Shown in pieces: positions 23,579-32,532 of a DNA stretch of 42,021 nucleotides. Made by a program: the position numbers and the translations under genes. The DNA lies in assembly GCA_029266415.1 (NCBI GenBank), contig JAQSWW010000033.1:1-42021 (forward strand), written 5' to 3'. The notes beneath the pieces are model-generated. The model did no database searches and was not told the DNA's origin. It worked only from the letters and a program-made list of their open reading frames with translations. Each line of letters opens with the position of its first letter. The first letter of the stretch is position 1. The stretch comes from Actinomycetospora sp. (lineage in GTDB: Bacteria > Actinomycetota > Actinomycetes > Mycobacteriales > Pseudonocardiaceae).

Positions 23579-25069
23579 GAGCACCTCGACGTGGCCATCG
23601 TCGGCGCGGGCCTGTCCGGCATCGGCACCGCCTGTCACCTCGAGCGCGAGCTGCCCGACCACCGCTACGCGGTGCTCGAGGCCCGCGCCGACCTGGGCGG
23701 CACGTGGAGCCTGTTCCGGTACCCGGGCATCCGCTCGGACTCCGACATGCACACCCTGGGCTACCGGTTCCGCCCGTGGAGCAGCGCCACCGCGCTGGCC
23801 GACGGCCCGTCGATCCTCGCGTACGTGCGCGAGACCGCGCAGGAGTACGGGGTCGCCGAGAAGATCCGCTACGGCCACCGTCTCACCCGCGCGTCGTGGG
23901 ACTCCGACGCCCAGCGCTGGACCCTCGAGATCCCGGGGCACGAGCCGCTGACCTGCTCGTTCCTGCTCATGTGCTCGGGCTACTACCGCTACGACCAGGG
24001 CTACACCCCGGACCTGCCCGGCCTCGACCGCTTCGGCGGCACGGTCGTGCACCCGCAGCTCTGGGACCCCGAGCTGGACTACGCCGGCCGGCGCGTCGTG
24101 GTCATCGGCAGCGGCGCGACGGCGGTGACGCTGGTGCCGGCCCTGCTCGACGACCGAGGCACCGACGGCTCCGGCGCCGCCGCGCACGTGACGATGCTGC
24201 AGCGCTCGCCGAGCTACGTGCTCTCCATCGGGCGCACCGACGTCGTCGCCGAGACGCTCTCGCGGTTCCTCCCGCGCGCGGTCGCCGACCCGATCACACG
24301 CGCCAAGAACATCGCGCAGATCATCGCGCTCTACCAGGTCAGCCAGCGGTTCCCGCGCGTCGTCCGCGGGCTGCTGCGCCGGGCGACGCAGGCGGCGCTG
24401 CCCGAGGGCTACGACGTCGACACCCACTTCAACCCCAGCTACGACCCCTGGGACCAGCGGATGTGCATGGTCCCCGACGGCGACCTGTTCCGGTCGATCC
24501 GCCACGGTCGGGCGGACATCGTCACCGACCACATCGAGACGTTCACCGAGACCGGCATCCGACTGCGGTCGGGCCGGGAGCTCGAGGCCGACGTCGTCGT
24601 GACGGCCACGGGGCTGAACCTGCAGATGTTCGGCGGCGCGGAGGTCGTCGTGGACGGCGAGCCCGTGCACCTGCCCGACACCATGGCCTACAAGGGCATG
24701 ATGCTCTCCGGCGTCCCGAACCTGGTGTACATGATCGGCTACACGAACGCCTCGTGGACGCTCAAGGTCGACCTCGTCGCCGAGTACGTGGTGAAGCTGC
24801 TGCGGCACCTGCGGAGGAGCGGGCTCGGCGTCGCCGTGCCGGAGCGCGACCCGGAGGTCGGGGAGGCGCCGTTCCTCGACTTCGGCGCGGGCTACGTCCA
24901 GCGCTCGATCGACGACCTGCCCAAGCAGGGGACGCGGGCGCCGTGGCGGCTCGCGATGAACTACGCGATCGACGCGGTGGCGCTGCGCCGCGGCCGGGTC
25001 GACGACGACGCGATGCGCTTCGTCCCGGCGGTCGCGCACACCCCCGAGGCCCAGCGCGCGGCGGGCTGA
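23570..25069 (+). CDS. Baeyer-Villiger-type flavin monooxygenase (EthA-like)
   Basis: The protein is 499 residues from the GTG at 23570 (VSTEHLDVAIVGAG). The GTG at 23561 also fits the frame, but the promoter geometry and the usual family N-terminus favour 23570. The FAD motif is VGAGLSGIGTACHLE, the second nucleotide motif (NADPH) is VVVIGSGATAVTLVPAL, and between them lies the Baeyer-Villiger fingerprint FGGTVVHPQLWD (FxGxxxHxxxW). It inserts oxygen next to ketone or thiocarbonyl groups using NADPH and O2; EthA of mycobacteria is the best-known relative. It has its own palindromic promoter. A GTG-started dehydrogenase gene follows 7 bases after its stop, so the two form an operon. Confidence 0.93.
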   Translation: MSTEHLDVAIVGAGLSGIGTACHLERELPDHRYAVLEARADLGGTWSLFRYPGIRSDSDMHTLGYRFRPWSSATALADGPSILAYVRETAQEYGVAEKIRYGHRLTRASWDSDAQRWTLEIPGHEPLTCSFLLMCSGYYRYDQGYTPDLPGLDRFGGTVVHPQLWDPELDYAGRRVVVIGSGATAVTLVPALLDDRGTDGSGAAAHVTMLQRSPSYVLSIGRTDVVAETLSRFLPRAVADPITRAKNIAQIIALYQVSQRFPRVVRGLLRRATQAALPEGYDVDTHFNPSYDPWDQRMCMVPDGDLFRSIRHGRADIVTDHIETFTETGIRLRSGRELEADVVVTATGLNLQMFGGAEVVVDGEPVHLPDTMAYKGMMLSGVPNLVYMIGYTNASWTLKVDLVAEYVVKLLRHLRRSGLGVAVPERDPEVGEAPFLDFGAGYVQRSIDDLPKQGTRAPWRLAMNYAIDAVALRRGRVDDDAMRFVPAVAHTPEAQRAAG

Positions 25070-25076
25070 CCCGCCC

Positions 25077-25922
25077 GTGGCCGTCGTCGGTGTCGTGGCG
25101 CCCGGGGCGATGGGCACGGCTCTCGGCGCCTGCCTGGCCGCGGGCGGCCACCGGGTCCTGACGAGCCTCACGGGACGCTCGCCGGCCACCGCCGCCCGCG
25201 CGCGCCCGGTGTTCACCGACGCCGGCACCCTCGACGACCTCGTGGTCGCCGTCGACCTCGTGCTGGTCGTCGTCCCGCCCGGCGCCGCCCGCGCCGCGGG
25301 CGAGGATCTGGGGGAGGCGTGCACGCGCACCGGCGCCCGCCCCCTGACCGTCGAGATGGACGCGGTCGCCCCGGCCACGGTCGCGGCCATCGCGACGATG
25401 CTGCCGGGCGAGCTGGTGGACGGCGCGATCTCCGGCCCGCCACCGCGACCGGACGCCGCCGGCGCGACCCGCGTCTTCCTCTCCGGCGCCCACGCCGGCG
25501 AGGTGGCGGCCCTCGACGCCCCCGGGGTGCGCTGGCTCGTCCTCGACGGGCCGGTCGGGGCGGCGAGCGCGGCGAAGACGTGCACCGCCTCGGTGCGCAA
25601 GGGCCACCAGGCGCTGCTCGCCCACGCCCTGGTCACCGCGCAGACGCACGGCGTGCTGGACACCGTGCTCGCCGACCTGCGCCTCGACTTCCCCGACGCC
25701 GGCGTCGCCCCGGCCGCGACGGCCGCCACCAAGGCGTGGCGGTTCGTCGACGAGATGACCGAGATCGCCGCGACCCAGGAGGACGCCGGGCTGACCCCGG
25801 CGCTGTGCGAGGCCCTCGCCGAGGTCTACCGCGCCCTGGCCACGAGCGACTGGGGTGCACGACGTCCCGAGGACGTCCCCCAGGACCTCGACGACCCGAG
25901 CGACCTCCGGCCTCGTCCGTGA
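25077..25922 (+). CDS. NAD(P)-binding dehydrogenase with DUF1932-type C-terminus
   Basis: The protein is 281 residues from the GTG at 25077. The N-terminus is a Rossmann domain of the 6-phosphogluconate/3-hydroxyisobutyrate dehydrogenase class (VVGVVAPGAMGTALGACLAA), with the cofactor pocket VDLVLVVVPPGAA. The substrate-binding segment is DGAISGPPPRPDAAG, and the helical C-terminal domain (SAAKTCTASVRKGHQALLAH) matches DUF1932, where the Lys in AAKTC corresponds to the catalytic-type lysine position. The substrate is unknown. It is co-transcribed with the Baeyer-Villiger monooxygenase, suggesting oxidation or reduction of an alcohol/ketone intermediate in the same route (inference). Its end is 25 bases from the end of the convergent cox operon. 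Confidence 0.85.
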   Translation: MAVVGVVAPGAMGTALGACLAAGGHRVLTSLTGRSPATAARARPVFTDAGTLDDLVVAVDLVLVVVPPGAARAAGEDLGEACTRTGARPLTVEMDAVAPATVAAIATMLPGELVDGAISGPPPRPDAAGATRVFLSGAHAGEVAALDAPGVRWLVLDGPVGAASAAKTCTASVRKGHQALLAHALVTAQTHGVLDTVLADLRLDFPDAGVAPAATAATKAWRFVDEMTEIAATQEDAGLTPALCEALAEVYRALATSDWGARRPEDVPQDLDDPSDLRPRP

Positions 25923-25947
25923 CCTCCCGCCGCTCGTGCCCGCCGGT

Positions 25948-27804
25948 TCACCGTGGGCGGAGCCACGCCGCCGACCGCGAGCCGCCGTCGGAGCCCAGAG
26001 CGGCGACGAGCTCGTCGAGGGCGTCGAGCCGGTGGGCACTGACGACGGCGTCGCAGTGCGGCCATGCGGCGGCGACACCGCGGGCGCGGGGCTCGAAGCC
26101 GGCGCGGGCGGTGCGCGGGTTGGCCCACACGATGCGGTGGGCGACACGGCGCAGCCGGGCCATCTCGCGGCCGAGCACCTCGGGGTCGCCGGTGTCCCAG
26201 CCGTCGGACAGGATGAGGACCACGGCGCCGCGGGCCATGCCGCGGCGGCCCCAGCGGCGGGAGAACTCCGCGATGGACTCCCCGATCCGGCTCCCGCTCG
26301 ACCAGTCCGGGGCGAGCGCTGCGGCCTGGGCGAGCGCGACTTCGGGGCGTCCTCGAGTGAGCGCCGGGGTGAGGCGGGTGAGCCGGGTGGCGAAGGTGAA
26401 CACCTCCGCGCGCGCCGAGACACGCGCGCACCAGAGCAGCTGGAGCAGCGCGCGAGCGTAGGGCTCCATCGACCCCGAGATGTCGCAGAGCACGACCAGG
26501 CGTCGCCGACGGGTCCGGCGAGCGCGGCGGGCGAGGACGACGGGCTGGCCGGCGGTCCGGCGGGCGCGGCGCAGGGTGGCCCGCAGGTCGACCGACGGCC
26601 CGCCTGCGGCGGGACGGAAGCGACGCGCGACGCGCGGCGGGGTGGCGAGGCGGAGCCGGCGCATGGCGTCCGAGAGCGAGAGCAGCTCGGCGGGGGTGAG
26701 GTCGGCGAAGTCCCGCCCGCCCAGGCGCTCGGCGGCGCTGGCGGCGGTGGCGATCGCGCGCCGCTCATCGTCGTCGCCGGAGCCGTCCCCCGACCGGTCG
26801 GCGTGGACCTGTGGTGTCGTGCCGGCCTGTCCCGGGCGCGCCGCCGGCCTCCCGGTGATCGGGGGCGGGGCGTTCTGGTCCCCGCGCTGCTCGGCCGGAT
26901 CGGTGAGGTCGCGGCCGCCCTGGAACACCGACCAGAACACGGCGTCGAACAGCGGCAGCGTCGACGGTTCGATCACCAGGGTCACGCGGGCGACCCAGTA
27001 GAGCTCGGTGACCCGTCCCGGAGCCGCGGCGACGACGCCGGCCGCGAAACGCGTCGCCTGCTCCGCGTCGACCGACATCCCCGCGTCCCGCAGCACCCGG
27101 GTCAGCCGGGCGGCAAGGGTGGCGAGGTCGAGGGCGCGGGCGACCTGGTCGGCCAGGGCGTCGCCCACCTCGGGGACCCGGGACCGCACGATCGCCTCGA
27201 CCGCGGCGGAGTCGGGGTGGGGGATGGTGTGGTGCAGGCAGCGCCGCTTCAGCGCATCGTGCAGATCGCGGGTGCGGTTGGAGGTCAGGATCACGACGGG
27301 CCGGTGCACCGCGTGGCGCGTGCCCAGCTCGGGGATGGTCACCGAGCCCTCCGCGAGGATCTCGAGCAGGTGCGCCTCGAACTCGTCGTCGGCCCGGTCG
27401 ACCTCGTCGATCAGCAGGACCGCCGGCCGGGGGCCCGGGTGGGTGACCGCGGCGAGCAGCGGCCGCGCGAGCAGGTACGCATCGCTGAAGAGGTCCGCGT
27501 CGGTGAGCGCCTCCCCGCGACTCTCGGCCAGTCGGATCGCGAGGAGCTGGCGCGGGTGGTTCCACTCGTAGAGTGCCTCGGCCGCCGTGAGCCCCTCATA
27601 GCACTGGAGGCGGATCATGGTCGTGTCCAGGACCTCGGCCAGGGCGACGGCGGACCGGGTCTTGCCCACGCCGGGCTCGCCCTCGAGCAGCAGCGGCTGG
27701 CGCAGGGCCGTGGCCAGGAACAGTGCCGTCGCGAGCCCGTCGTCGGCGACGTAGCCGGTCCCGACGAGCCCGGCTCTCAGCGACTCCACGTCCTCCGGGA
27801 TCAC
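25948..27804 (-). CDS. MoxR AAA+ ATPase fused to VWA protein (CoxD-CoxE fusion)
   Basis: The protein is 618 residues from the GTG at 27804, which overlaps the TGA of the XdhC gene (GTGA). Residues 1-300 are a MoxR-type AAA+ ATPase with Walker A GEPGVGKT at about 42-49, Walker B LLIDEVD at about 130-136, sensor-1 LTSNRT at about 173-178 and an RR pair at about 187. Residues 300-370 are a disordered linker. Residues 370-618 are a VWA domain of CoxE type with an Arg-rich lead-in and an intact MIDAS DISGSM at about 441-446. In Oligotropha, CoxD (ATPase) and CoxE (VWA) are separate and CoxD is needed for assembling the sulfur-copper-molybdenum active site. Here they are a single polypeptide at the end of coxMSL-xdhC. 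The longer frame to 27876 is rejected. Confidence 0.93.
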   Translation of the reverse strand: MIPEDVESLRAGLVGTGYVADDGLATALFLATALRQPLLLEGEPGVGKTRSAVALAEVLDTTMIRLQCYEGLTAAEALYEWNHPRQLLAIRLAESRGEALTDADLFSDAYLLARPLLAAVTHPGPRPAVLLIDEVDRADDEFEAHLLEILAEGSVTIPELGTRHAVHRPVVILTSNRTRDLHDALKRRCLHHTIPHPDSAAVEAIVRSRVPEVGDALADQVARALDLATLAARLTRVLRDAGMSVDAEQATRFAAGVVAAAPGRVTELYWVARVTLVIEPSTLPLFDAVFWSVFQGGRDLTDPAEQRGDQNAPPPITGRPAARPGQAGTTPQVHADRSGDGSGDDDERRAIATAASAAERLGGRDFADLTPAELLSLSDAMRRLRLATPPRVARRFRPAAGGPSVDLRATLRRARRTAGQPVVLARRARRTRRRRLVVLCDISGSMEPYARALLQLLWCARVSARAEVFTFATRLTRLTPALTRGRPEVALAQAAALAPDWSSGSRIGESIAEFSRRWGRRGMARGAVVLILSDGWDTGDPEVLGREMARLRRVAHRIVWANPRTARAGFEPRARGVAAAWPHCDAVVSAHRLDALDELVAALGSDGGSRSAAWLRPR

Positions 27805-28718
27805 GCGCTGCCCGCCGGGACGAAGCGGGCGGGATCGTCGATGAACGCCTGGCGGCAGCCCGGACCGCAGAACCACCAGGTCACGCCGTCGACGACGACA
27901 CCCGGGTCCGCAGCCGTGCCCGCCACGGTCATTCCGCAGACCGGGTCGAGCACGGGCCCGGGCCCGACGGCCTCGGGGAGCCCGGCCGGCGGGGCTTGGA
28001 CCCGTTCCCGCGCACCGATCATCTCCGCGTAGATCGCCAAGGCGATCTCGGCCGGACTCGTCGCCCCGAGGTCCAGACCGGCCGGGGTGCGCACCCGGGC
28101 GCGGTCTTCCGGGGAGACGCCGAGGGCGTCGAGCACTGCGGCCCCGCGCACCCGGCTCGCCACGAGGGCCACGTACGGCACGCCCGACCGCAGCGCTTCG
28201 GTGAGCAGCTCGACCTCATCGCGTCCGTGTGAGGCGACCACGACGGCGGCGGCCGACGCCGACGGCGCGCCGCCGGCGCGGACGTCGTACTCCATGGCCT
28301 GGCCGATGCGTACCAGCGCCCGGGCGACCGGGGCGTCCCCGTGCACGTGCACGACCGTCGGCGGCACGATCGCCTCGAGGAAGATCTCGAGGGTGCCACC
28401 GGACAGGCAGGGGTTGTCCACGGTGATCAGGCCGGCCCGATCGTCGTGCTCCGAGGCCTCCGCCGGCACGATGCGCAGCAGGGAGGAGCTCCTGTCGCGC
28501 AGCAGACGCAACCCCTCGACGCGGACCGTGGACTCGGCGCAGCTCCCGCCGACGAAACCCTCGATGGTGCCGTCGGGCAGCACCAGCGCACGGTCGCCGG
28601 CCCGCGCGCTGGTGGGACTCTCCGCCCGGACGACGGTGGCGAGGACGAACGGGGTCCGCTCGTGCTGCAGCTCGCCGGCGCGCGCGAGGACCCCGGCGGT
28701 CGATGTGGCGGTGGACAC
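27801..28718 (-). CDS. XdhC/CoxF-family maturation protein with C-terminal YHS domain
   Basis: The protein is 305 residues; the GTG start at 28718 is one base after the coxL TGA. Residues 1-110 are the XdhC/CoxI N-terminal domain (TPFVLATVVRAESPTSARAG, FVGGSCAESTVRVEGLRLL, DNPCLSGGTLEIFLE). Residues 130-240 form the Rossmann-like XdhC C-terminal domain (VVVASHGRDEVELL, APAGLDLGATSPAEIALAI in part). Residues 258-300 add a YHS-type metal-binding domain (DPVCGMTVAG, WWFCGPGCRQAF). XdhC proteins bind molybdenum cofactor and help insert its sulfur ligand; YHS domains bind metals and occur in copper ATPases. Their fusion next to CoxL, whose site contains copper, suggests delivery of molybdenum cofactor plus copper (inference). 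Confidence 0.9.
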   Translation of the reverse strand: MSTATSTAGVLARAGELQHERTPFVLATVVRAESPTSARAGDRALVLPDGTIEGFVGGSCAESTVRVEGLRLLRDRSSSLLRIVPAEASEHDDRAGLITVDNPCLSGGTLEIFLEAIVPPTVVHVHGDAPVARALVRIGQAMEYDVRAGGAPSASAAAVVVASHGRDEVELLTEALRSGVPYVALVASRVRGAAVLDALGVSPEDRARVRTPAGLDLGATSPAEIALAIYAEMIGARERVQAPPAGLPEAVGPGPVLDPVCGMTVAGTAADPGVVVDGVTWWFCGPGCRQAFIDDPARFVPAGSA

Positions 28719-28719
28719 G

Positions 28720-31179
28720 TCAGGTTATCGCCAGATCGGTGCGCAGCGGGCGACCCTGCGCCGCCGACCAGACGGCCGCGGGAGTGAGGGGCATGTCGGC
28801 GTGGCGGACGCCGTACGGCGCGAGCGCGTCGACCACCGCGTTGACGATGGCGGGCGGCGAGCCGACCGTCGCCGACTCCCCGACGCCCTTGGCGCCGATG
28901 GGATGGTGCGGCGAGGGCGTCACCGTCTCGCCGAGCTCCCAGGACGGGCACTCCAGAGAGGTCGGGAGCAGGTAGTCCATCATCGATCCGCCGAGGCAGT
29001 TGCCGTCGAGGTCGAACGCGATGCCCTGCATGAGGGCCATGCCGACCCCGTCCGCGAGCCCACCGTGGACCTGCCCCTCGACGATCATGGGGTTGATCCG
29101 TACACCGCAGTCGTCGACGGCGATGAACCGCCGCACGTTCACCGTCCCGGTGCGGGGGTCGACGTCGACGACGGCGACGTACGCCCCGCAGGGGTAGGTG
29201 AGGTTCGGCGGGTTGTAGACGCACGAGGCGTCCAGGTGCCCCTCGACGCCCTCGGGCAGCTCGAGGCTGGAGTGGGCAGCCAGCGCAATCTCGGCGATCG
29301 TCTTCGACGCCTCGGGATCGCCGGCCACCTGCCAGCTCCCGTCGTTCCACTCCAGGTCGTCGGGGGAGACCTCCAGCATCGCGGCGGCGACGATCCGGGC
29401 ACGCTCGCGGACCTTGCGGGCGACGATCGCGGTGGCCGCCCCCGACACCGGGGTCGAGCGCGAACCGTAGGTGCCGAGGCCGAACGGGGTCAGGTCGGTG
29501 TCCCCGTGCACCACCTCGATGTCGTCGGGCGACATCCCCAGCTCGGCCGCGACGATCTGGGCGAAGGTCGTCTCGTGGCCCTGGCCCTGGGTCTGCACGG
29601 AGATCCCCAGCACCGCCTTGCCGGTGGGATGGACGCGCAGGTCGGCGCCGTCGGCCATCCCCAGTCCGAGAATGTCCATCTCGCGCCGTGGTCCGGCGCC
29701 GACGGCCTCGGTGAAGAAGCTCAGCCCGATGCCCAGCAGGTCGACGCGCTCGCCGGCCTCGTGCCGGCGCCGCCGCTCGGCCTGCTCGGCGCGCAGCTCC
29801 CGGTAGCCGGCCTTGTCCAGCGCGACCTGGAGGGTGCGGGGGTAGTCGCCGGAGTCGTAGACCCAGCCGGTGGCGCTCTGGTACGGGAACTGGTCGGCGT
29901 GCAGCAGGTTCTTCATCCGCAGCTCGGCCGGGTCCATCTCGAGGTCGTGAGCGACGATGTCGACCATGCGCTCGACGAGGTACACGGCCTCGGTGATCCG
30001 GAACGAGCAGGCGTAGGCGACGCCGCCGGAGGCCTTGTTCGTGTACACGCCGGTGACGGCGCAGTGCGCGGCCTCGAGGTCGTAGGAACCGGTGAACACC
30101 CCGAAGAAGCCGGCCGGGAACTTCGTCGGCTGGGCGGTGGCGTTGAACGCGCCGTGGTCGGCGAGCACGTCCACCCGCACGGCGCGGATCCTGCCGTCCT
30201 TCGTGACCGCGACCTCGCCGCGCATGTGGTAGTCGCGGGCGAAGGACGTGCTCATGAGGTTCTCCGAGCGGTCCTCCATCCACTTGATCGGCTTCCCGGT
30301 GACGATCGAGGCGACGATCGCGCACACGTAGCCCGGGTAGATGCCGACCTTGTTGCCGAAACCCCCGCCGATGTCCGGGGACACCACGCGGATCTTGTGC
30401 TCCGGCAGGCCGGCGACCATCGCGTACAGGGTGCGGTGGGCGTGCGGGGCCTGAGTGGTGGTCCACAGCGTGAGCTTGCCGGTGACGGGGTCCATGTCCG
30501 CGAGCGCGCCGCAGGTCTCCAGCGGCGCCGGGTGTACCCGGGGGTAGAGGACGTCGGCGGTGACCACGACCTGGTCGTCGGCCGCCTCGGCCTCGGCGAA
30601 CACCTTGTCGGTGGCCGCGGAGTCGCCGGACTCCCAGTCGAAGATGTGGTTGTCGGCCTTGCCCTCCTTGTCGTCGCGCACCACCGGCGCGCCCGCGTCG
30701 AGGGCCGTCTTCGCGTCGATCACGGGGGCGAGCGGCTCGTACTCGACGTCGATCAGGGCGAGCGCGTCGCGCGCCGAGTACTTGTCGTCGGCCACCACGA
30801 AGGCGACCTCCTGCCCCTGGAAGCGCACCTTGTCCGTGGCGAGGACCGCCTGCGTGTCGTAGGACAGCGTCGGCATCCAGGCCAGACCGAGGCCCGCGAG
30901 CGTCTCGCCGGTGATCACGGCGTGGACCTTCGGGTGTGCCTCGGCGGCGCTCGTGTCGATCGAGACGATGCGGGCATGGGCCAGCGGGCTGCGCAGGACG
31001 GCGCCGTGGAGCATGCCGGGCAGCACCACGTCGTCGACGTACTGACCGCGGCCGCGGACGAAGCGGGCGTCCTCCTTGCGCTTCATCGACCCGTAGCCGC
31101 GCGGGGTCTCGGGGGCGGCGTGGATCTGGGCCGACGGGTCCTGGACGCCCGCGATGCGGGAGTCGTCGATGCTGGTCAC
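28720..31179 (-). CDS. coxL: Aerobic carbon monoxide dehydrogenase large subunit, form I
   Basis: The protein is 819 residues from the GTG at 31179 (GTGA overlap with coxS); an upstream open extension to 31368 is a coxS shadow. It is a molybdenum hydroxylase. The active-site loop AYACSFR spans about residues 388-394 with the Cys at about 391, the form I signature of true CO dehydrogenase (Cys388 in Oligotropha) rather than the form II AYxGAGR. Also present are the cofactor motif GGGFGNKVG at about 271, QGQGHETTFAQ, and GAKGVGESATVGSPPAI carrying the catalytic Glu. It oxidises CO to CO2 at a Cu-S-Mo site and passes electrons through CoxS and CoxM to the respiratory chain, allowing use of atmospheric CO. 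Confidence 0.97.
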   Translation of the reverse strand: MTSIDDSRIAGVQDPSAQIHAAPETPRGYGSMKRKEDARFVRGRGQYVDDVVLPGMLHGAVLRSPLAHARIVSIDTSAAEAHPKVHAVITGETLAGLGLAWMPTLSYDTQAVLATDKVRFQGQEVAFVVADDKYSARDALALIDVEYEPLAPVIDAKTALDAGAPVVRDDKEGKADNHIFDWESGDSAATDKVFAEAEAADDQVVVTADVLYPRVHPAPLETCGALADMDPVTGKLTLWTTTQAPHAHRTLYAMVAGLPEHKIRVVSPDIGGGFGNKVGIYPGYVCAIVASIVTGKPIKWMEDRSENLMSTSFARDYHMRGEVAVTKDGRIRAVRVDVLADHGAFNATAQPTKFPAGFFGVFTGSYDLEAAHCAVTGVYTNKASGGVAYACSFRITEAVYLVERMVDIVAHDLEMDPAELRMKNLLHADQFPYQSATGWVYDSGDYPRTLQVALDKAGYRELRAEQAERRRRHEAGERVDLLGIGLSFFTEAVGAGPRREMDILGLGMADGADLRVHPTGKAVLGISVQTQGQGHETTFAQIVAAELGMSPDDIEVVHGDTDLTPFGLGTYGSRSTPVSGAATAIVARKVRERARIVAAAMLEVSPDDLEWNDGSWQVAGDPEASKTIAEIALAAHSSLELPEGVEGHLDASCVYNPPNLTYPCGAYVAVVDVDPRTGTVNVRRFIAVDDCGVRINPMIVEGQVHGGLADGVGMALMQGIAFDLDGNCLGGSMMDYLLPTSLECPSWELGETVTPSPHHPIGAKGVGESATVGSPPAIVNAVVDALAPYGVRHADMPLTPAAVWSAAQGRPLRTDLAIT

Positions 31180-31658
31180 GGCGTGACCTCCTCCTTGCTG
31201 GCTTCCTTCTCGGCCGCCCAGCGCACCGAGCGCACGATGTTCTCGTAGCCGGTGCAGCGGCAGACCTGGCCGGAGATCGCCTCGCGGATGGTCTGGGGAG
31301 AGGGATCGGGGTCGCGGTCGAGCAGGGCGCGCCCGGTCATGAGCATCCCCGGTGTGCAGAACCCGCACTGCAGGCCATGACAGGTCACGAAGCCCTCCTG
31401 CAACGGGTCGAGCTCGGCCCCGTGCGCGAGACCCTCGACGGTGTCGACCGCCGCGCCGTCGGCCATCACGGCGAGCACGGTGCAGGACTTCACGGGCACG
31501 CCGTCGAGGCGGACCACGCAGGCGCCGCAGTTCGTGGTGTCACAGCCCCAGTGCGTGCCGGTGAGGCGCAACTCGTCGCGCAGGAAATGGGTGAGCAGCA
31601 GGCGCGGCTCGACGTCGCGCACGACCTGCTCGCCGTTGACGCGGATCGTGATCTCCAT
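31176..31658 (-). CDS. coxS: Carbon monoxide dehydrogenase small (2Fe-2S) subunit
   Basis: The protein is 160 residues, the standard length. An N-terminal plant-ferredoxin-like cluster has CDTTNCGAC then VKSC, and a C-terminal four-helix domain has CHGLQCGFC and CRCTGY, so all eight cysteines for two 2Fe-2S clusters are present. It carries electrons from the molybdenum site in CoxL to the FAD in CoxM. The start is the ATG at 31658, next to the coxM stop (one base between). The end overlaps coxL by four bases. The M-S-L order is that of Oligotropha coxMSL and mycobacterial cutBCA. Confidence 0.97.
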   Translation of the reverse strand: MEITIRVNGEQVVRDVEPRLLLTHFLRDELRLTGTHWGCDTTNCGACVVRLDGVPVKSCTVLAVMADGAAVDTVEGLAHGAELDPLQEGFVTCHGLQCGFCTPGMLMTGRALLDRDPDPSPQTIREAISGQVCRCTGYENIVRSVRWAAEKEASKEEVTP

Positions 31659-31659
31659 G

Positions 31660-32532
31660 TCAGGCCTCTCCTCGGGCGCGGGCGGTGGCGCGCTGCAGAG
31701 TGCGTGTCACGAGCTCGGCGACCAGGGCGCGCTTGTAGTCGACCGGGCCACGCTGATCGGCGCTCGGCGCGCAGTGCTCGGCGGCGATCCGTCCCGCTTC
31801 GGTGAAGGCCTCGGCGGTGGCAGGGTTGCCGCGCAGGGAGTCCTCGGCCTCCGCAGCCACGAAGTGCGGCGCGCCGACGGCGGTGAGCCCGATGCCCGCC
31901 TCGGCCACCGTGTCCCCGTCGAGGGACACGACGGACCCGGCCGAGGCGACGGCCCAGTCCCCGGCCCGGCGCTCGATCTTCTGGTAGGCGCTGCCCGTGT
32001 GCGTCCGGATCGGGACGCGGACCTCGATCAGGAGCTCGCCGTGGGCGACGGCGGTCTCGTACGGACCGAGGTGGAACTCCCGCACCGGCACCACTCGCTC
32101 GCCGTCGGCGTTCCGGATCACCACGTCGGCTCGGAGCGCCGAGAAGGCCGCCGAGAGATCCTCAGAGGGATCGGCTTGGCACAACGACCCGCCGACGGTG
32201 CCCCGGTTGCGCACGATCGGGTCGGCGATGGTGCGCTCGGCGTCGGGCAGGATCGCGAAGTGCTCGCGGACGACCGCCGACTCGAGCACGGTCGCGTGCC
32301 GCGTCATCGCCCCGAGGCGGACCTGGTCGCCCTCCACGCGGATGTAGTCGAGATCGGTGAGCCCGTTGATGTCGATCAGCGTGGACGGGTCGGCGAGCCG
32401 CAGTTTCATCATCGGGATGAGGCTGTGACCGCCGGCGACGATCAGCGACTCCGGCCCGTGGCGCGCCAGCAGCGCGATCGCGTGGTCGACGCTGGTCGCC
32501 TTCTCGTAGGCGAACTGGGCGGGGACCTGCAT
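31660..32532 (-). CDS. coxM: Carbon monoxide dehydrogenase medium (FAD) subunit
   Basis: The protein is 290 residues starting MQVPAQFAYEKATS at the ATG 32532, with GGGAGG just upstream. FAD-binding motifs of the CO dehydrogenase/xanthine oxidase medium chain are VAGGHSLIPMMKLRLA at about 33 and RNRGTVGGSLCQADPSEDLS at about 108, both intact. The C-terminal CO_deh_flav domain follows (KIERRAGDWAVASAG). It transfers electrons from CoxS to quinone or cytochrome. It is the first gene of the operon coxM-coxS-coxL-xdhC/YHS-coxDE and is divergent from a LysR gene with 155 bases between them, so that regulator very likely controls it. Confidence 0.97.
   Translation of the reverse strand: MQVPAQFAYEKATSVDHAIALLARHGPESLIVAGGHSLIPMMKLRLADPSTLIDINGLTDLDYIRVEGDQVRLGAMTRHATVLESAVVREHFAILPDAERTIADPIVRNRGTVGGSLCQADPSEDLSAAFSALRADVVIRNADGERVVPVREFHLGPYETAVAHGELLIEVRVPIRTHTGSAYQKIERRAGDWAVASAGSVVSLDGDTVAEAGIGLTAVGAPHFVAAEAEDSLRGNPATAEAFTEAGRIAAEHCAPSADQRGPVDYKRALVAELVTRTLQRATARARGEA

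Noticed and set aside
20639..25732. A 1697-codon open frame on the minus strand opposite polA and the flavin monooxygenase
   Set aside because: It is antisense to two clearly conserved genes, has Arg/Val/Asp/Gly-rich random composition and no domain. Extreme GC content keeps antisense frames open.
27805..27876. Extra 24 residues at the start of the CoxD-CoxE fusion
   Set aside because: They overlap the YHS end of the XdhC gene; the GTGA overlap start at 27804 follows the pattern of the rest of the operon.
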